NCBI GenBank assembly: GCA_019694875.1
Contig: JAIBBC010000001.1
Span: 682,001 to 746,000 of the forward strand
DNA: 64,000 nt
Direction of reading: 5' to 3'
From: Cyclobacteriaceae bacterium
GTDB lineage: Bacteria; Bacteroidota; Bacteroidia; Cytophagales; Cyclobacteriaceae
This document shows, piece by piece, positions 32,612 through 42,956 of this stretch. Each line of letters starts with the position of its first letter. The first letter of the stretch is position 1. Below the pieces are notes generated by a model that had not been told where the DNA came from, did not search any database, and saw only the letters and a program-made list of their open reading frames with translations. The position numbers and the translations under genes were made by a program.

Positions 32612-34526
32612 GTTTAGTTGTTTTCAGCATCTCCATCACCGCCTTCTCGATATGTTCGGGATCAAATCCCGCTTCATGCTGAAGTTCAATTTGTTCGCCA
32701 TGCTCAATTACCGCATCGGGAATTCCCAGGCGTTTTACATCGGCTGTATAGTTATGATCGGCCATGAACTCCAGCACAGCACTTCCGAAACCACCCTCAA
32801 TGCATCCGTCTTCAACGGTAATTACTTTTGAGTATTTGCTGAAAATCTCATGCAGGAGTTTTTCATCGATCGGTTTTACAAACCGCATATCAAAATGCCC
32901 AACGCGAACGTTCTGCTTCTCCAGTTTCTCACAAACTTCAACCGCATAATTGCCGATATGACCGATGGTCAGGATTGCTACTTCATCGCCATTGCGAAGC
33001 TTACGGCCTTTACCGATTTCAATTTCCTCAAACGGAGTTCTCCATTCCGGCATAACCCCCTGCCCTCTCGGGTAACGAATTGAGAATGCTTGTCCTTTTC
33101 TTGGTTTCGATGCCGTGTACATCAGGTTTCTCAGCTCCTGCTCATTCATTGGTGCCGACACAACCATATTCGGAATGCAGCGGAAATAAGCAATGTCATA
33201 AGCTCCGTGATGTGTGGGGCCATCGGCACCGGCAAATCCTGCCCGATCCAAACAGAAGTTTACAGGCAGATCCTGGATACACACATCGTGGATAACCTGA
33301 TCATAAGCTCGCTGCATGAATGAGCTGTAAATGTTACAGAACGGAATCAATCCCTGTGTGGCGAGCCCGGCTGAAAATGTAACAGCATGCTGCTCGGCAA
33401 TGCCTACGTCAAAAGCACGATCAGGCATTTCTTTCATCATGATGTTCATTGATGAGCCGGAGGGCATGGCTGGTGTAATTCCTACAATTTTGTCGTTCGC
33501 CTTTGCAAGCTCTACCAGTGTATGGCCAAATACATCCTGGTATTTAGGAGGCTGGGGCTTCTCGTGAACTTTCTTATAAATCTCGCCCGTAATTTTATCG
33601 AACACACCCGGTGCATGCCAGGTGGTTGCATTACCTTTTTCGGAAGGGCCATAACCTTTACCCTTCACAGTAACACAATGAAGAATTTTAGGACCCTTGA
33701 TATTTTTCAAATCATTCAGCACGCTGGTCAGATGGTTCACATCGTGACCGTCAACCGGCCCAAAGTACCGAAGGTTAAGCGATTCGAATAAGTTGCTCTG
33801 ACTTAATAGTGCCGACTTGATGCTATTCTCAATCTTCGAAACAATCTCCTGGGCATTCTTTCCAAAGTGTGAAAACTTGCCGAGCATGTTCCAAACATCA
33901 TCTTTAAGCTTGTTGTATGTTTTGGAAGTTGTAATATCGGTGAGGTAATCCTTTAACGCCCCCACGTTCGGATCAATTGACATGCAATTGTCGTTCAGAA
34001 CAATCAGAAGATTCGTATCGGAAACACCCGCATGATTGAGGCCTTCAAACGCCATACCGCCTGTAAGCGCACCATCACCGATTACAGCAATGTGTTGTTT
34101 ATCGTTCAGGCCGAGGTACTTCGAAGCAACAGCCATACCGAGTGCTGCAGAAACAGATGTTGACGAATGACCTACACCAAATGTATCGTATTCACTTTCT
34201 TTCCGTTTGGGAAAACCAGAAATACCACCATACATGCGGTTGGTATGAAACATTTCCTTGCGACCGGTAAGAATTTTATGTCCGTAAGCCTGGTGGCCCA
34301 CATCCCATACGAGTTGATCGTATGGCGTATTAAAAACATAATGAAGTGCTACAGTAAGTTCAACCACTCCCAGGCTGGCACCGAAATGACCGCCATAGAC
34401 CGACACGTTGTCGATGATAAAATGCCGGAGTTCTTCGCAAAGCTGTACCAACTGCGCCTGATCGAGTTTTCTCAGGTCGGCAGGGCTGTTGATTTTCTTT
34501 AAAAGAGGCCCGGGAGTTATCAGCAT
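32604..34526 (-). CDS. dxs: 1-deoxy-D-xylulose-5-phosphate synthase
   Basis: The first enzyme of the MEP isoprenoid pathway, also supplying thiamine and pyridoxal precursors. The 640-residue length is normal. The TPP-binding motif GDGALTGGMAFEGLNHAG...ND, GHSSTS, and the second-domain EQHAVTFSAGLA with DRAGFAGADGPTHHG are all present. It is divergent from scpA and followed by an overlapping hydrolase gene. Confidence 0.96.
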   Translation of the reverse strand: MLITPGPLLKKINSPADLRKLDQAQLVQLCEELRHFIIDNVSVYGGHFGASLGVVELTVALHYVFNTPYDQLVWDVGHQAYGHKILTGRKEMFHTNRMYGGISGFPKRKESEYDTFGVGHSSTSVSAALGMAVASKYLGLNDKQHIAVIGDGALTGGMAFEGLNHAGVSDTNLLIVLNDNCMSIDPNVGALKDYLTDITTSKTYNKLKDDVWNMLGKFSHFGKNAQEIVSKIENSIKSALLSQSNLFESLNLRYFGPVDGHDVNHLTSVLNDLKNIKGPKILHCVTVKGKGYGPSEKGNATTWHAPGVFDKITGEIYKKVHEKPQPPKYQDVFGHTLVELAKANDKIVGITPAMPSGSSMNIMMKEMPDRAFDVGIAEQHAVTFSAGLATQGLIPFCNIYSSFMQRAYDQVIHDVCIQDLPVNFCLDRAGFAGADGPTHHGAYDIAYFRCIPNMVVSAPMNEQELRNLMYTASKPRKGQAFSIRYPRGQGVMPEWRTPFEEIEIGKGRKLRNGDEVAILTIGHIGNYAVEVCEKLEKQNVRVGHFDMRFVKPIDEKLLHEIFSKYSKVITVEDGCIEGGFGSAVLEFMADHNYTADVKRLGIPDAVIEHGEQIELQHEAGFDPEHIEKAVMEMLKTTKHA

Positions 34527-34656
34527 TTGCGGTGTTTTTTCTATTAACAGCCAATCAAGTTAAAGGTTTAAAACGCGCGTGCAAACGGCTGTGTTTCAGA
34601 ACGCGGTACAAAGATAGATATTTCAGGCAGGCCGGAATTTTATGGTGGATTATGGG

Positions 34657-34664
34657 TAAATTTG
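34657..34664 (+). promoter_or_regulatory. -7 box of scpA
   Basis: TAAATTTG matches TAnnTTTG exactly, 19 bases before ATG 34684, in the divergent dxs-scpA gap. No obvious -33 element. Confidence 0.45.
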
Positions 34665-34683
34665 CCGTTCGATTCTTGGGGAT

Positions 34684-35469
34684 ATGACGGCACAGGACAA
34701 TTTTGAGGTAAAACTCCCGCTTTTTGAAGGCCCTTTCGACCTTCTGCTTTTCTTTATTGAACGGGACGAACTTGACATCTACGATATTCCGATTTCACGT
34801 ATCACCAAGGATTTCCTGGATTACCTGCATCACCTCGAACAGTTGAACGTTGACGTTGCCAGCGAATTTATTCTGGTAGCTGCTACGCTGATGCGCATCA
34901 AATCGAAAATGCTGCTACCGCGTCCGCAGATTGACGAACAGGGTAATGAAATTGACCCACGCGAAGAACTTGTTAAGCACCTCCTCGAATACAAAAAATA
35001 CAAATCAGTAATCGACAGCTTCCACAAAATGGAAGAGATCGAACTGATGAAAGAGAAGCGCGGTAACCTGATGAAGGAGCTTAAAGTACTGGCAGAAAGC
35101 AGCAACGTGGAAGCCGAACTTCAGGATGTTGACCTATTCAAGCTGATGACTGTTTTTGAAAAAGTTCTCAAACGTCAGGAAGAAGAAAAGAACAAACCTG
35201 TTCACCAGGTTATTCAATATCCATACACCATTGAAGGGCAGCGCGAGTATCTGCTCGGACAGGTAACAACCCGAAAGCGCGTGTCGTTTGTAGAGATTGT
35301 TGAAAGCTATAAAACCAGAATTGCGCTGATTTTCAATTTCCTTGCAATTCTTGATTTGCTTGCGCAAGGCATGCTTGCCATTCAGGTTGGTGAAGGTTAC
35401 AACAATTTCTGGATCACGAGTCCTGAAACTGAGAAGCAAGAGCAAGCTTCCGAAACTCCCAGCATTTAA
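34684..35469 (+). CDS. scpA: Segregation and condensation protein A
   Basis: ScpA is the kleisin that bridges SMC and ScpB in chromosome condensation. The 261-residue protein shows the N-terminal PLFEGPFDLLLFFIERDELDIYDIPIS motif region, a central acidic helical stretch and the C-terminal winged-helix (RKRVSFVEIVESY, FLAILDLLAQG). It ends one base before the convergent TolC-like gene, so no terminator fits between them. Confidence 0.95.
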   Translation: MTAQDNFEVKLPLFEGPFDLLLFFIERDELDIYDIPISRITKDFLDYLHHLEQLNVDVASEFILVAATLMRIKSKMLLPRPQIDEQGNEIDPREELVKHLLEYKKYKSVIDSFHKMEEIELMKEKRGNLMKELKVLAESSNVEAELQDVDLFKLMTVFEKVLKRQEEEKNKPVHQVIQYPYTIEGQREYLLGQVTTRKRVSFVEIVESYKTRIALIFNFLAILDLLAQGMLAIQVGEGYNNFWITSPETEKQEQASETPSI

Positions 35470-36786
35470 TTATTTCAGCAGACTACCGTTCAACCGGAGC
35501 AACTCTGTCTCTGCCACTTTGGTATTGTACCGGGCGGCAATTAACCGGTTATAGGCTTCCGCCAGACTTTGCTGTGCTGTTCGAAGTTCGATAAAGGTTG
35601 CCACACCACGCTTGAAACTTTCCAGTGCAATGGTTACGTTTTCACGGGCGAGTGAAATGTTCTCTTCCTCAACAACCAGAATCTTTTTTGTGTTGTCATA
35701 GTTAACGTAGGCATTTCTAACCGCTACATCAACCGCTTGCTTTTGCTGATTGTAGATAAGTTCCTGTCTGCGTACGTTGATCCGGGCCTGCTGAACGTTA
35801 CGGGTAATGTTGAATCCGTTCAGAATCGGCAACGTCATGGAGAAGCCATAGGTGAACCCATTGATCTTGCTTTCCAGAGACGAAAACGGATTGATCAACT
35901 TGGTGTTGTTGGTTTTTGAATAATTGTAGGCCCCGTTGAAGTTAATGATGGGTGAGCGGCTGGCGCGGCTTTCATGCAGCATAAGGTCAGCTATTTCCAG
36001 GTTCTTTTCCGTAGCCAGCAATTGGTAATTTTTGTTTTCGATGTCGGTAGAAATTTCAGGCTCGGTCAGATTGAGATTAATCATGATCGTATCCGCTACA
36101 TCATAATTGGGCGGCAGTTTCAGTCCAACCAAACCATTGAGCTGGTCTTTAAGTTGAGCAATCAAAGTTTCTTGCTGGATAGCTAATGTACGTTGCGCAT
36201 TTAAGTCGACTTTCGCCTGAAGTAATTCCGGTCTCGCGCCAATACCAACTTCCACTTTCCGGTCGGCAACTTTAACACGTTCCTCATTTACCGACATCAA
36301 TTCCTGGATGGCTTTCAACTGTTGTTTCTGGCGAACGATGTTATAGTAGTTTACAATCACCGCGGAAATCGAATTCACCATTTGATTCTTAACATTCAAC
36401 TCCCCTTGTGAGGCAATCTGCTCCAGACGAGCACGCGTGGCAAACATTTTTGTTCCGTCAAACAGTGTCCATACTGCCAGCAGCGATGCATTCTGTCCGT
36501 TTGATTTTGCATTTCCACTCACGTTCCGTGATTCATCGGCAAAAGCAAATTCCTGGTGATTGGATACCCAGTTGGTAGAGGCTGTTCCGTTTAATTGCGG
36601 CAGCAGTGCGCCAACGCTGTACTTCTCATCTGTTTTGGCAGAGAGGGCCAGATTTTTCGCAATCTGAACGTCATAGTTTTCTTCTAACGCAAGCGCAATC
36701 GCCTGTTCAAGGGTAACTAATTCCTGCGCAACTACCTTTTCACTGATTACGAAAAGCAGCAGGACAATCAATAACCTAAATTTCAT
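35470..36786 (-). CDS. TolC-family outer membrane efflux protein
   Basis: With ATG 36786 the 438-residue protein starts with a signal peptide (KFRLLIVLLLFVISEKVVAQ); the longer frame to 36831 adds 15 residues inside the RND gene. Two OEP repeats with long helices (about 30-210 and 235-430) fit the TolC trimeric channel. It overlaps the RND pump gene by 11 bp and is the last gene of a three-gene tripartite efflux operon. Confidence 0.92.
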   Translation of the reverse strand: MKFRLLIVLLLFVISEKVVAQELVTLEQAIALALEENYDVQIAKNLALSAKTDEKYSVGALLPQLNGTASTNWVSNHQEFAFADESRNVSGNAKSNGQNASLLAVWTLFDGTKMFATRARLEQIASQGELNVKNQMVNSISAVIVNYYNIVRQKQQLKAIQELMSVNEERVKVADRKVEVGIGARPELLQAKVDLNAQRTLAIQQETLIAQLKDQLNGLVGLKLPPNYDVADTIMINLNLTEPEISTDIENKNYQLLATEKNLEIADLMLHESRASRSPIINFNGAYNYSKTNNTKLINPFSSLESKINGFTYGFSMTLPILNGFNITRNVQQARINVRRQELIYNQQKQAVDVAVRNAYVNYDNTKKILVVEEENISLARENVTIALESFKRGVATFIELRTAQQSLAEAYNRLIAARYNTKVAETELLRLNGSLLK

Positions 36787-39700
36787 ATGCCAATTCTTTT
36801 TTAGGGGCAGCAACTTCATCACCAAACTCAACCGGTTTTGGCTTTCGCGATAAGTACGAATACATCGCAGGGATTACAAACAATGTGAGCACAAGCGAGA
36901 ACATGATTCCGCCTACGATCACAATTCCCAACGGCTGACGGCTTGTGGAAGCAGCGCCCAATGAGAGAGCAATGGGTAACGTACCCAAAGCCATAGCCAG
37001 GCTCGTCATGAGAATCGGGCGAAGACGAAGTCGGGAAGCTTCGAGAACGGCATCCATTTTAGAAAGACCCTCCTCGCGTTTCTGGTTTGCAAATTCGACA
37101 ATCAAAATACCATTTTTTGTTACGAGCCCGATCAGCATAATCATCCCGATTTGTGAGAAGATGTTAATCGTTTGGCCGAAAATGAATAAACATATAAATG
37201 CTCCTGCCAGCGCAAGCGGCACAGTAAACATGATTGTCAACGGATCGATAAAGCTTTCAAATTGTGCCGAAAGGATCAGGTAGATCAGCACAAGCGCCAG
37301 GATGAAAGCAAACGTTGTGTTGCTCGCGCTTTCGGCATAGTCGCGCGATGTTCCGGACAACGAAGTTGTAAACGAATCATCGAGCAACTGGGCTTTTATG
37401 TCCTCCATGGCTTTGATGCCATCGCCAACTGTTCTTCCGGGTGCTAACCCCGCAGAAATTGTTGCCGACTTGTACCGGTTGAAGTGATACAATGATGGCG
37501 GTGTTGTTGATTCTTCAATGGTAACAAGATTATCGATCGACACCAGTTCGCCCGAACGGGTACGTACATACAAACTTTTCAAATCGCTCGGATCATCGCG
37601 GTTAACGCGTGATACCTGCCCCATTACCTGGTATTGCTTACCTTCTTTGGTGAAGTATCCGAAGCGGAGGTTACTGTACGCAAGCTGTAACGTTTGAGCG
37701 ATGTCCTGAACACTCACACCAAGCTGCGTAGCCTTTAACCGGTTGATACTGACTTTCAATTCCGGTTTGTTGAATTTTAAATCAGCATCCACACCCTGCA
37801 GCGCTGGATTTGAACTTGCTGCTTCCAAAAATTTTGGTAGCACTTCGCGTAACTTTTCGAAGTTGTTGTTCTGGATAACAAACTGAACCGGTAGTCCTCC
37901 CCTCCTGTTTACAGAAATTGTCTGTTCCTGAATGGCAAATGCCCTGCCTTGCGGATAGCGCACAAGATTCCGGTTTACCATGTCAACGATTTGTTGCTGC
38001 GAGCGATTTCGCTGATCGGGATCGACCAAAGTTGCACGTACAAAACCTGTGTTTACAGATCCTGAACCGGTAAAACCCGGTGCCGTTACCGACAACGCTG
38101 TGCGATATTCGGGAACGGAATCCATGATTAACTGTGTGAGGTCGTTCACATAATTATCCATGTATTCGAAAGCCGTTCCTTCCGGGGCCGTCAGTTGTAA
38201 TCTGAACTGGTTACGATCTTCCATCGGTGCGAGTTCAGATTGGAGGTTTTTACCGGTGAAGTATGCACCCAGAATACATAGAGCGATCAACACAATCGCA
38301 ACCCAGCGAACCTTCATAAAAGACGCGAGCATGTTGCGGTATCCGGTTTCCATTCCGGTAAAGAATGGCTCTGTTACTCTGTAAAACCAGGAGTGCACGC
38401 CATGCTTGCCGGAGAGTTTCACACTCAATACGGGCGTAAGCGTTAACGATACAAAACATGAAATCAATACCGCGCCACCGACAACCACGCCAAACTCCCG
38501 GAACAACCGTCCGGTAAACCCTTGCAGGAATAATATCGGCAGGAACACGACCGCCAGTGTTATGGAGGTTGAGATAACGGCAAAGAAAATTTCTTTGGCA
38601 CCTTCCCGCGCAGCACGGTATTTATTCATACCCTGCTCAAGTTTTTTATAAATGTTTTCCGTTACCACGATACCATCATCCACCACCAGCCCGGTAGCGA
38701 GTACAATGCCCAGCATAGTCAGCACATTCACCGAAAATCCGCACAGGTACATGATGAAGAATGTTGAAATCAGTGAAACCGGGATGTCAATCAACGGACG
38801 TAATGCGATGATCGGATCGCGGAAGAATAGATAAATGATCAATACAACCAGCAGGAATGAAATCAACAACGTTTCCTCTACTTCAGAGATCGAACGCTTG
38901 ATGAAAACTGTTTGATCGAGCGCAATGTTCAGGGTGATATCGGCCGGCACTTCTTTTTCGATCTGTGCCATACGCTTATAAAACTCATCGGAAATCGAAA
39001 CATAGTTAGCTCCCGGCAACGGCACAATCGCCAAACCAATCATCGGGATGCGGCTTTCTTTAAGAACAGATTCTTCATTTTCAGGGCCCAGAACTGCCTG
39101 ACCAACATCCTTTAAGCGGATATCGCCTGTTTCGGTAGCCGACTTGATGATTACATTGTTGAAATCATCTTCGGTATACAAACGTCCGAAAGTTCTAACC
39201 GTCAGCTCGGTGTTGTTTCCATAAATCTTACCGGAAGGAAGTTCAACGTTTTCTCGGTTCAATGCCTGCTGAACATCCAGCGCTGTTAAACTGTACGCGC
39301 TTAACTTTGATGGATCGAGCCAGATCCGCATGGCGTACCTGCGTTCGCCCCACACCTGAATGCTGCTTACTCCGGGAATGGTTTGCAACCGCTCAACCAG
39401 AACGTTGTTACAATATTCAGTTAGTTCAAGCTGGTTCTTTGTATTGCTCTGTACCGTCATTGAGATAATGGCATCAGAGTTTGCATCAGCTTTTGAAACA
39501 ACTGGTGGTGAAGTCAAATCCTGCGGGAGCGAACGAACTGCCTGAGAAACTTTGTCGCGTACGTCATTCGCGGCCGCTTCCAGGTCAACGCTCAGTTCAA
39601 ACTCTATATTAATATTGCTTCGGCCTACGCTGGAAGACGAAGTGATGTTCTTGATCCCGGCAATACCGTTGATCGCTTTCTCAAGCGGCTCCGTGATTTG

Positions 39701-39883
39701 TGATTCAATAATATCGGCATTCGCACCTGAATACGAAGTGCTCACGTTCACGTTTGGCGGATCGATAGCCGGATAATCGCGAACCCCGAGAAAACTAAAC
39801 CCGATAACCCCAAACACAATGATGATGATGTTCATCACGATTGCGAATACGGGGCGCCTCAGACTTAATTCGGATATATTCAT
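36776..39883 (-). CDS. RND efflux pump (HAE1/AcrB type)
   Basis: The 1035-residue inner-membrane pump has the full duplicated RND plan: a first TM, a large porter loop, TM2-6 (LLISFLLVVLIIYLFF, with LATGLVVDDGIVVTENIY carrying the proton-relay aspartates), a second loop and TM8-12 (SQIGMIMLIGLVTKNGILIVEFAN). It is driven by proton influx. Substrates may be drugs, detergents or lipids. The gene lies between the adaptor (upstream, 9 bp) and TolC (overlap). Confidence 0.95.
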   Translation of the reverse strand: MNISELSLRRPVFAIVMNIIIIVFGVIGFSFLGVRDYPAIDPPNVNVSTSYSGANADIIESQITEPLEKAINGIAGIKNITSSSSVGRSNINIEFELSVDLEAAANDVRDKVSQAVRSLPQDLTSPPVVSKADANSDAIISMTVQSNTKNQLELTEYCNNVLVERLQTIPGVSSIQVWGERRYAMRIWLDPSKLSAYSLTALDVQQALNRENVELPSGKIYGNNTELTVRTFGRLYTEDDFNNVIIKSATETGDIRLKDVGQAVLGPENEESVLKESRIPMIGLAIVPLPGANYVSISDEFYKRMAQIEKEVPADITLNIALDQTVFIKRSISEVEETLLISFLLVVLIIYLFFRDPIIALRPLIDIPVSLISTFFIMYLCGFSVNVLTMLGIVLATGLVVDDGIVVTENIYKKLEQGMNKYRAAREGAKEIFFAVISTSITLAVVFLPILFLQGFTGRLFREFGVVVGGAVLISCFVSLTLTPVLSVKLSGKHGVHSWFYRVTEPFFTGMETGYRNMLASFMKVRWVAIVLIALCILGAYFTGKNLQSELAPMEDRNQFRLQLTAPEGTAFEYMDNYVNDLTQLIMDSVPEYRTALSVTAPGFTGSGSVNTGFVRATLVDPDQRNRSQQQIVDMVNRNLVRYPQGRAFAIQEQTISVNRRGGLPVQFVIQNNNFEKLREVLPKFLEAASSNPALQGVDADLKFNKPELKVSINRLKATQLGVSVQDIAQTLQLAYSNLRFGYFTKEGKQYQVMGQVSRVNRDDPSDLKSLYVRTRSGELVSIDNLVTIEESTTPPSLYHFNRYKSATISAGLAPGRTVGDGIKAMEDIKAQLLDDSFTTSLSGTSRDYAESASNTTFAFILALVLIYLILSAQFESFIDPLTIMFTVPLALAGAFICLFIFGQTINIFSQIGMIMLIGLVTKNGILIVEFANQKREEGLSKMDAVLEASRLRLRPILMTSLAMALGTLPIALSLGAASTSRQPLGIVIVGGIMFSLVLTLFVIPAMYSYLSRKPKPVEFGDEVAAPKKELAYEI

Positions 39884-39892
39884 CGTTGATAA

Positions 39893-40945
39893 TTATTTAG
39901 AAATTCTTTTTACGCTAACCTTCGAGTTCGGCTTCAGTACCATCAGTCCGGTAGTAATAACTGTATCACCAACTTTTAGTCCGTTCGTGATCTGTACATA
40001 CACAGAATCCCGTGCACCGGTTTCCACAACATTAAACACAACGCTGTCTTTCCGGAGCACCGCAACCTGTTTGTTTCGTGCTGTAGAGATAACGGCCTGA
40101 GTCGGTACCAGCAAAGCGTCTGCAGTTTGTCCTAACTGAAGATTTACACGCGCGAATACACCCGGTACCAGTTCGGAATCAACTTTGTTTACCAAAGCGC
40201 GGATGCGAAGCGTTCGGGTTGTTTGTTCAACGCTATTTTCCGTTGCAATAACTGTTGCGGTATGATCGCGCTGCCCTCCATCAACGCGAAAACTGATGCG
40301 GTCATTCTTCTTTACCTCTTTCGCATATTTCTCAGGAACTGAGAATTCAAGCTTCAACTCATTTACCTGGCGAATGGTTGTTATCACATCGGCCGGAGAG
40401 ATGTAAGCACCGAGACTAACGCTGCGTAAACCCAGTTGACCCGAGTAAGGCGCACGGATTTCAGTTTTTTCAATCGCAATTTCAGTAGCTTCGATGTCGA
40501 CATTTAGTGTTTCAACGTTGAGTTTCACGAGGTCATAGTCCTGCTGACTGATGCCTTTTATCTCCAGCAACTCGCGCTGACGTTTCTCGGTGGTTTCTGC
40601 GATGGCGAGCTGCACTTTGAGTTTCTTCAATTGCGCCTGAAGGTCACCATCAAAAAGCTTTACGAGCAATGCACCCTTCTGAACGCTTGAACCTTCTGCA
40701 AGATTCAGTTTTACAATCCTGCCACTTACTTCCGAGCGAATCTGTGTTTGTTCGGAAGGCATGAGAGACCCGGGAACTTCAATCTTGTCGCTGATGCTTT
40801 GGTGGCGCACCACAAATCCGTCAACATCCGGAGCGCGCATCTGACGTGACTGTGCTGACGGTGGTGCCGCTTGCTTTTTTCCGCAACTTACAAGGGCTGC
40901 GCTCATTATTACTGCTGATAAAATTCTTGAATACGATTTACACAT
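39893..40945 (-). CDS. Efflux periplasmic adaptor (membrane fusion protein), lipoprotein
   Basis: A 350-residue adaptor with lipobox LVSC at about residue 21. Order of domains: barrel-sandwich (RSEVSGRIVKLNLAEGSSVQKGALL), coiled-coil hairpin (about 110-165), the second lipoyl half (IRAPYSGQLGLRSVSLGAYIS), beta-barrel and membrane-proximal domain. It joins the RND pump to TolC. First gene of the efflux operon. Confidence 0.93.
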   Translation of the reverse strand: MCKSYSRILSAVIMSAALVSCGKKQAAPPSAQSRQMRAPDVDGFVVRHQSISDKIEVPGSLMPSEQTQIRSEVSGRIVKLNLAEGSSVQKGALLVKLFDGDLQAQLKKLKVQLAIAETTEKRQRELLEIKGISQQDYDLVKLNVETLNVDIEATEIAIEKTEIRAPYSGQLGLRSVSLGAYISPADVITTIRQVNELKLEFSVPEKYAKEVKKNDRISFRVDGGQRDHTATVIATENSVEQTTRTLRIRALVNKVDSELVPGVFARVNLQLGQTADALLVPTQAVISTARNKQVAVLRKDSVVFNVVETGARDSVYVQITNGLKVGDTVITTGLMVLKPNSKVSVKRISK

Positions 40946-40989
40946 TGATATTGTGATGAATTAATTAGGCGTTGGTTACCGGCACGAGT

Positions 40990-41592
40990 TTACTGTGCCA
41001 TTGAAAGGAATTGTTTATGAAGCGCGATCACCTGAGGTATCAGGGGTGTACGTTCATCATTTAAAATCACGTAGTCTGCCAGTTTCACTTTTTTTTCGTC
41101 TTCCAGTTGATTACGAATAATGTCTTTTACCTGCTGTTCGGTACGATGCTTGTCTCGTTGAAGAACACGCTGGATTCTGAGCTCTTCAGGCGCAGAAACA
41201 ACAATTATTTTATCGAGCGCCTGGTTCGATTTTGCCTCAAACAGTAAAGCAGCCTCCTTTAATGCGTAGCTGCTCGTCTGTTCTGTTACCCAGTGTGCAT
41301 AATCTTCGCCAACCCTCGGATGCACCAGACTGTTCAGGATCTTCAGTTTGTCCGGATTGCCGAAAACATGTTCCGCCAGGTACTCACGATTTAAACTCCC
41401 ATCTGCACGAAACGACAATACTCCGAATTCTTTCTTAATCTGTGACACTAATATTCCATCGGTGGTCATTAAGGTTTTCGCTCGGCTGTCGGCATCGTAT
41501 ACAGGTACACCCAGCAACGTGAAAATGTGGCACACCAAAGATTTACCTGAACCAATGCCTCCGGTAATTCCTATCTGCAATGGTTTTTTCAA
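40990..41592 (-). CDS. coaE: Dephospho-CoA kinase
   Basis: The last step of coenzyme A synthesis. The 200-residue protein has P-loop GITGGIGSGKS at the start, VPVYDADSRAK and the RVLQRDKHRTEQQV lid. Length is standard. Its start is 2 bp from the stop of the YbbR gene, so it belongs to the nusB-yajC-ybbR-coaE run. Confidence 0.95.
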   Translation of the reverse strand: MKKPLQIGITGGIGSGKSLVCHIFTLLGVPVYDADSRAKTLMTTDGILVSQIKKEFGVLSFRADGSLNREYLAEHVFGNPDKLKILNSLVHPRVGEDYAHWVTEQTSSYALKEAALLFEAKSNQALDKIIVVSAPEELRIQRVLQRDKHRTEQQVKDIIRNQLEDEKKVKLADYVILNDERTPLIPQVIALHKQFLSMAQ

Positions 41593-41594
41593 AA

Positions 41595-42539
41595 TCAGAA
41601 GTTAACGATAACAGTATCTGTTTTAATAACTCGTGCAACGGCCGGCAATCCTTCAATCTTTGGTACGAATCTGTGTTCACCTCTTGACATACCATTCAAA
41701 TCGATCACAGCCCGCAGTGAATCAGCCGAAAATGTTCGCATCAGTGATGCCGGCAAACGAAACGAACATGCAACCTCCCTGACTAATGTTCCCTGCTTCA
41801 GCTTTGACGGAACATTTACGATATCCAGCCTGACGTGTTTATTAACTTCTTCGAACTGTTCAATGCTCAATGAAACATTAACAATGCGAGGTTGTGCATG
41901 TAGTAAATTGCGGTTTTCAAAATTTAGTTCAATCTCTTCCTTAAAATCTTTGTGAAGATTTCTTTGCGGAAGTACAAGTTGCCAAACCTGCGGCAGCGTT
42001 GCGATGAGTTGTTTGGGGCCTTCCACCCAAACCGTATCGGGTGTCAGCTTGGGTTCATCGGTCAATCCATAACGGGGGTCGATAAACTGTTGGGCTGAGT
42101 CTAACCGGATACTGAGTTTCCTTCTCGCCTTTTCTTCGATGTGAACGCGAATGGTATCGGTAATTACAAAGTTGATTTTCAGACGTTCAAGTTGTCCGGC
42201 AAAAGTTGCCGGAAGCGTTGTGCCAACAATTCTGCGGATGTCGGCAGGTTTTTCCAGCGGAACCACCAGCGGTGGAACCTTGAAGCCGAGGCTTCTGCGG
42301 AATAAATCCCAGCCCGAGCCGGTAACATTCATCCGAATAGTAGCGGGCAGAGGCTTTACCGGCACATAATGATCCTGATCGTAATCAAATGCAACCGGAA
42401 AACTTAAGTTGGTGGAGTAATTTTTATTGAGCGCGTTAAAAAACCAGAAGACCGTAGCGGCAAAGATGCACAATACTACGGCCTTCCAGTTTTTTTTATT
42501 GAAGCGTAAGAAATTGAATATCGATGTTACAATACTCAC
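41595..42539 (-). CDS. YbbR-like domain protein
   Basis: A 314-residue protein with one N-terminal transmembrane segment (AVVLCIFAATVFWFFNAL) and an extracytoplasmic part with YbbR-type beta repeats. In Firmicutes the relative CdaR modulates the c-di-AMP cyclase; here no cyclase gene is adjacent. It starts 2 bp after yajC and precedes coaE, a conserved Bacteroidota order. Confidence 0.82.
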   Translation of the reverse strand: MSIVTSIFNFLRFNKKNWKAVVLCIFAATVFWFFNALNKNYSTNLSFPVAFDYDQDHYVPVKPLPATIRMNVTGSGWDLFRRSLGFKVPPLVVPLEKPADIRRIVGTTLPATFAGQLERLKINFVITDTIRVHIEEKARRKLSIRLDSAQQFIDPRYGLTDEPKLTPDTVWVEGPKQLIATLPQVWQLVLPQRNLHKDFKEEIELNFENRNLLHAQPRIVNVSLSIEQFEEVNKHVRLDIVNVPSKLKQGTLVREVACSFRLPASLMRTFSADSLRAVIDLNGMSRGEHRFVPKIEGLPAVARVIKTDTVIVNF

Positions 42540-42540
42540 G

Positions 42541-42858
42541 TTATTTTTTACCGGCTGCGACTTTGGTTGCTTCCATGGAAATGGCTGACTTGTTGAAACG
42601 GATGCGGCCTCCTTTTTCTACTTCGAGAATAAAAGTATCGCCTTCCATCTCAGCAACTTCTCCGTGTGCGCCACCAATGGTCACCACGTAGTCGCCTTTT
42701 TTAATTTCGTCAATGAATTTCTTTGCGTCTTTGGCTTTTTTCTGCTGTGGGCGGATCATGAAGAAATAGAACACGAGGATCATACCTCCCATCATCACAT
42801 AAAAGCTCCAGCTGCTGCTGCCGCCCGTTTGGGCCTGTAATAAAATTGCACTTACCAT
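42541..42858 (-). CDS. yajC: Preprotein translocase subunit YajC
   Basis: A 105-residue accessory subunit of the Sec translocon (with SecDF). One membrane helix (SFYVMMGGMILVFYFFMI) is followed by the signature RPQQKKAKDAKKF and KKGDYVVTIGGAHGEVAE. Typical length. Confidence 0.95.
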   Translation of the reverse strand: MVSAILLQAQTGGSSSWSFYVMMGGMILVFYFFMIRPQQKKAKDAKKFIDEIKKGDYVVTIGGAHGEVAEMEGDTFILEVEKGGRIRFNKSAISMEATKVAAGKK

Positions 42859-42903
42859 ACTTGGTTGTTTATTGAACTTGTAAAGTTATCCTATTAAAAC
42901 AAA

Positions 42904-42935
42904 CATCCCAATCGTTCTCGGGAAGGATTGGGATG
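42904..42935 (-). terminator. Terminator between the DUF1573 gene and yajC
   Basis: CATCCCAATC (42904-42913) and GATTGGGATG (42926-42935) form a perfect 10-bp stem with a 12-base loop. Read on the minus strand it is followed by TTTGTTTT, fitting termination after the DUF1573 gene. Confidence 0.85.
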
Positions 42936-42956
42936 CTGTTGTAGTTGGCTTATCGA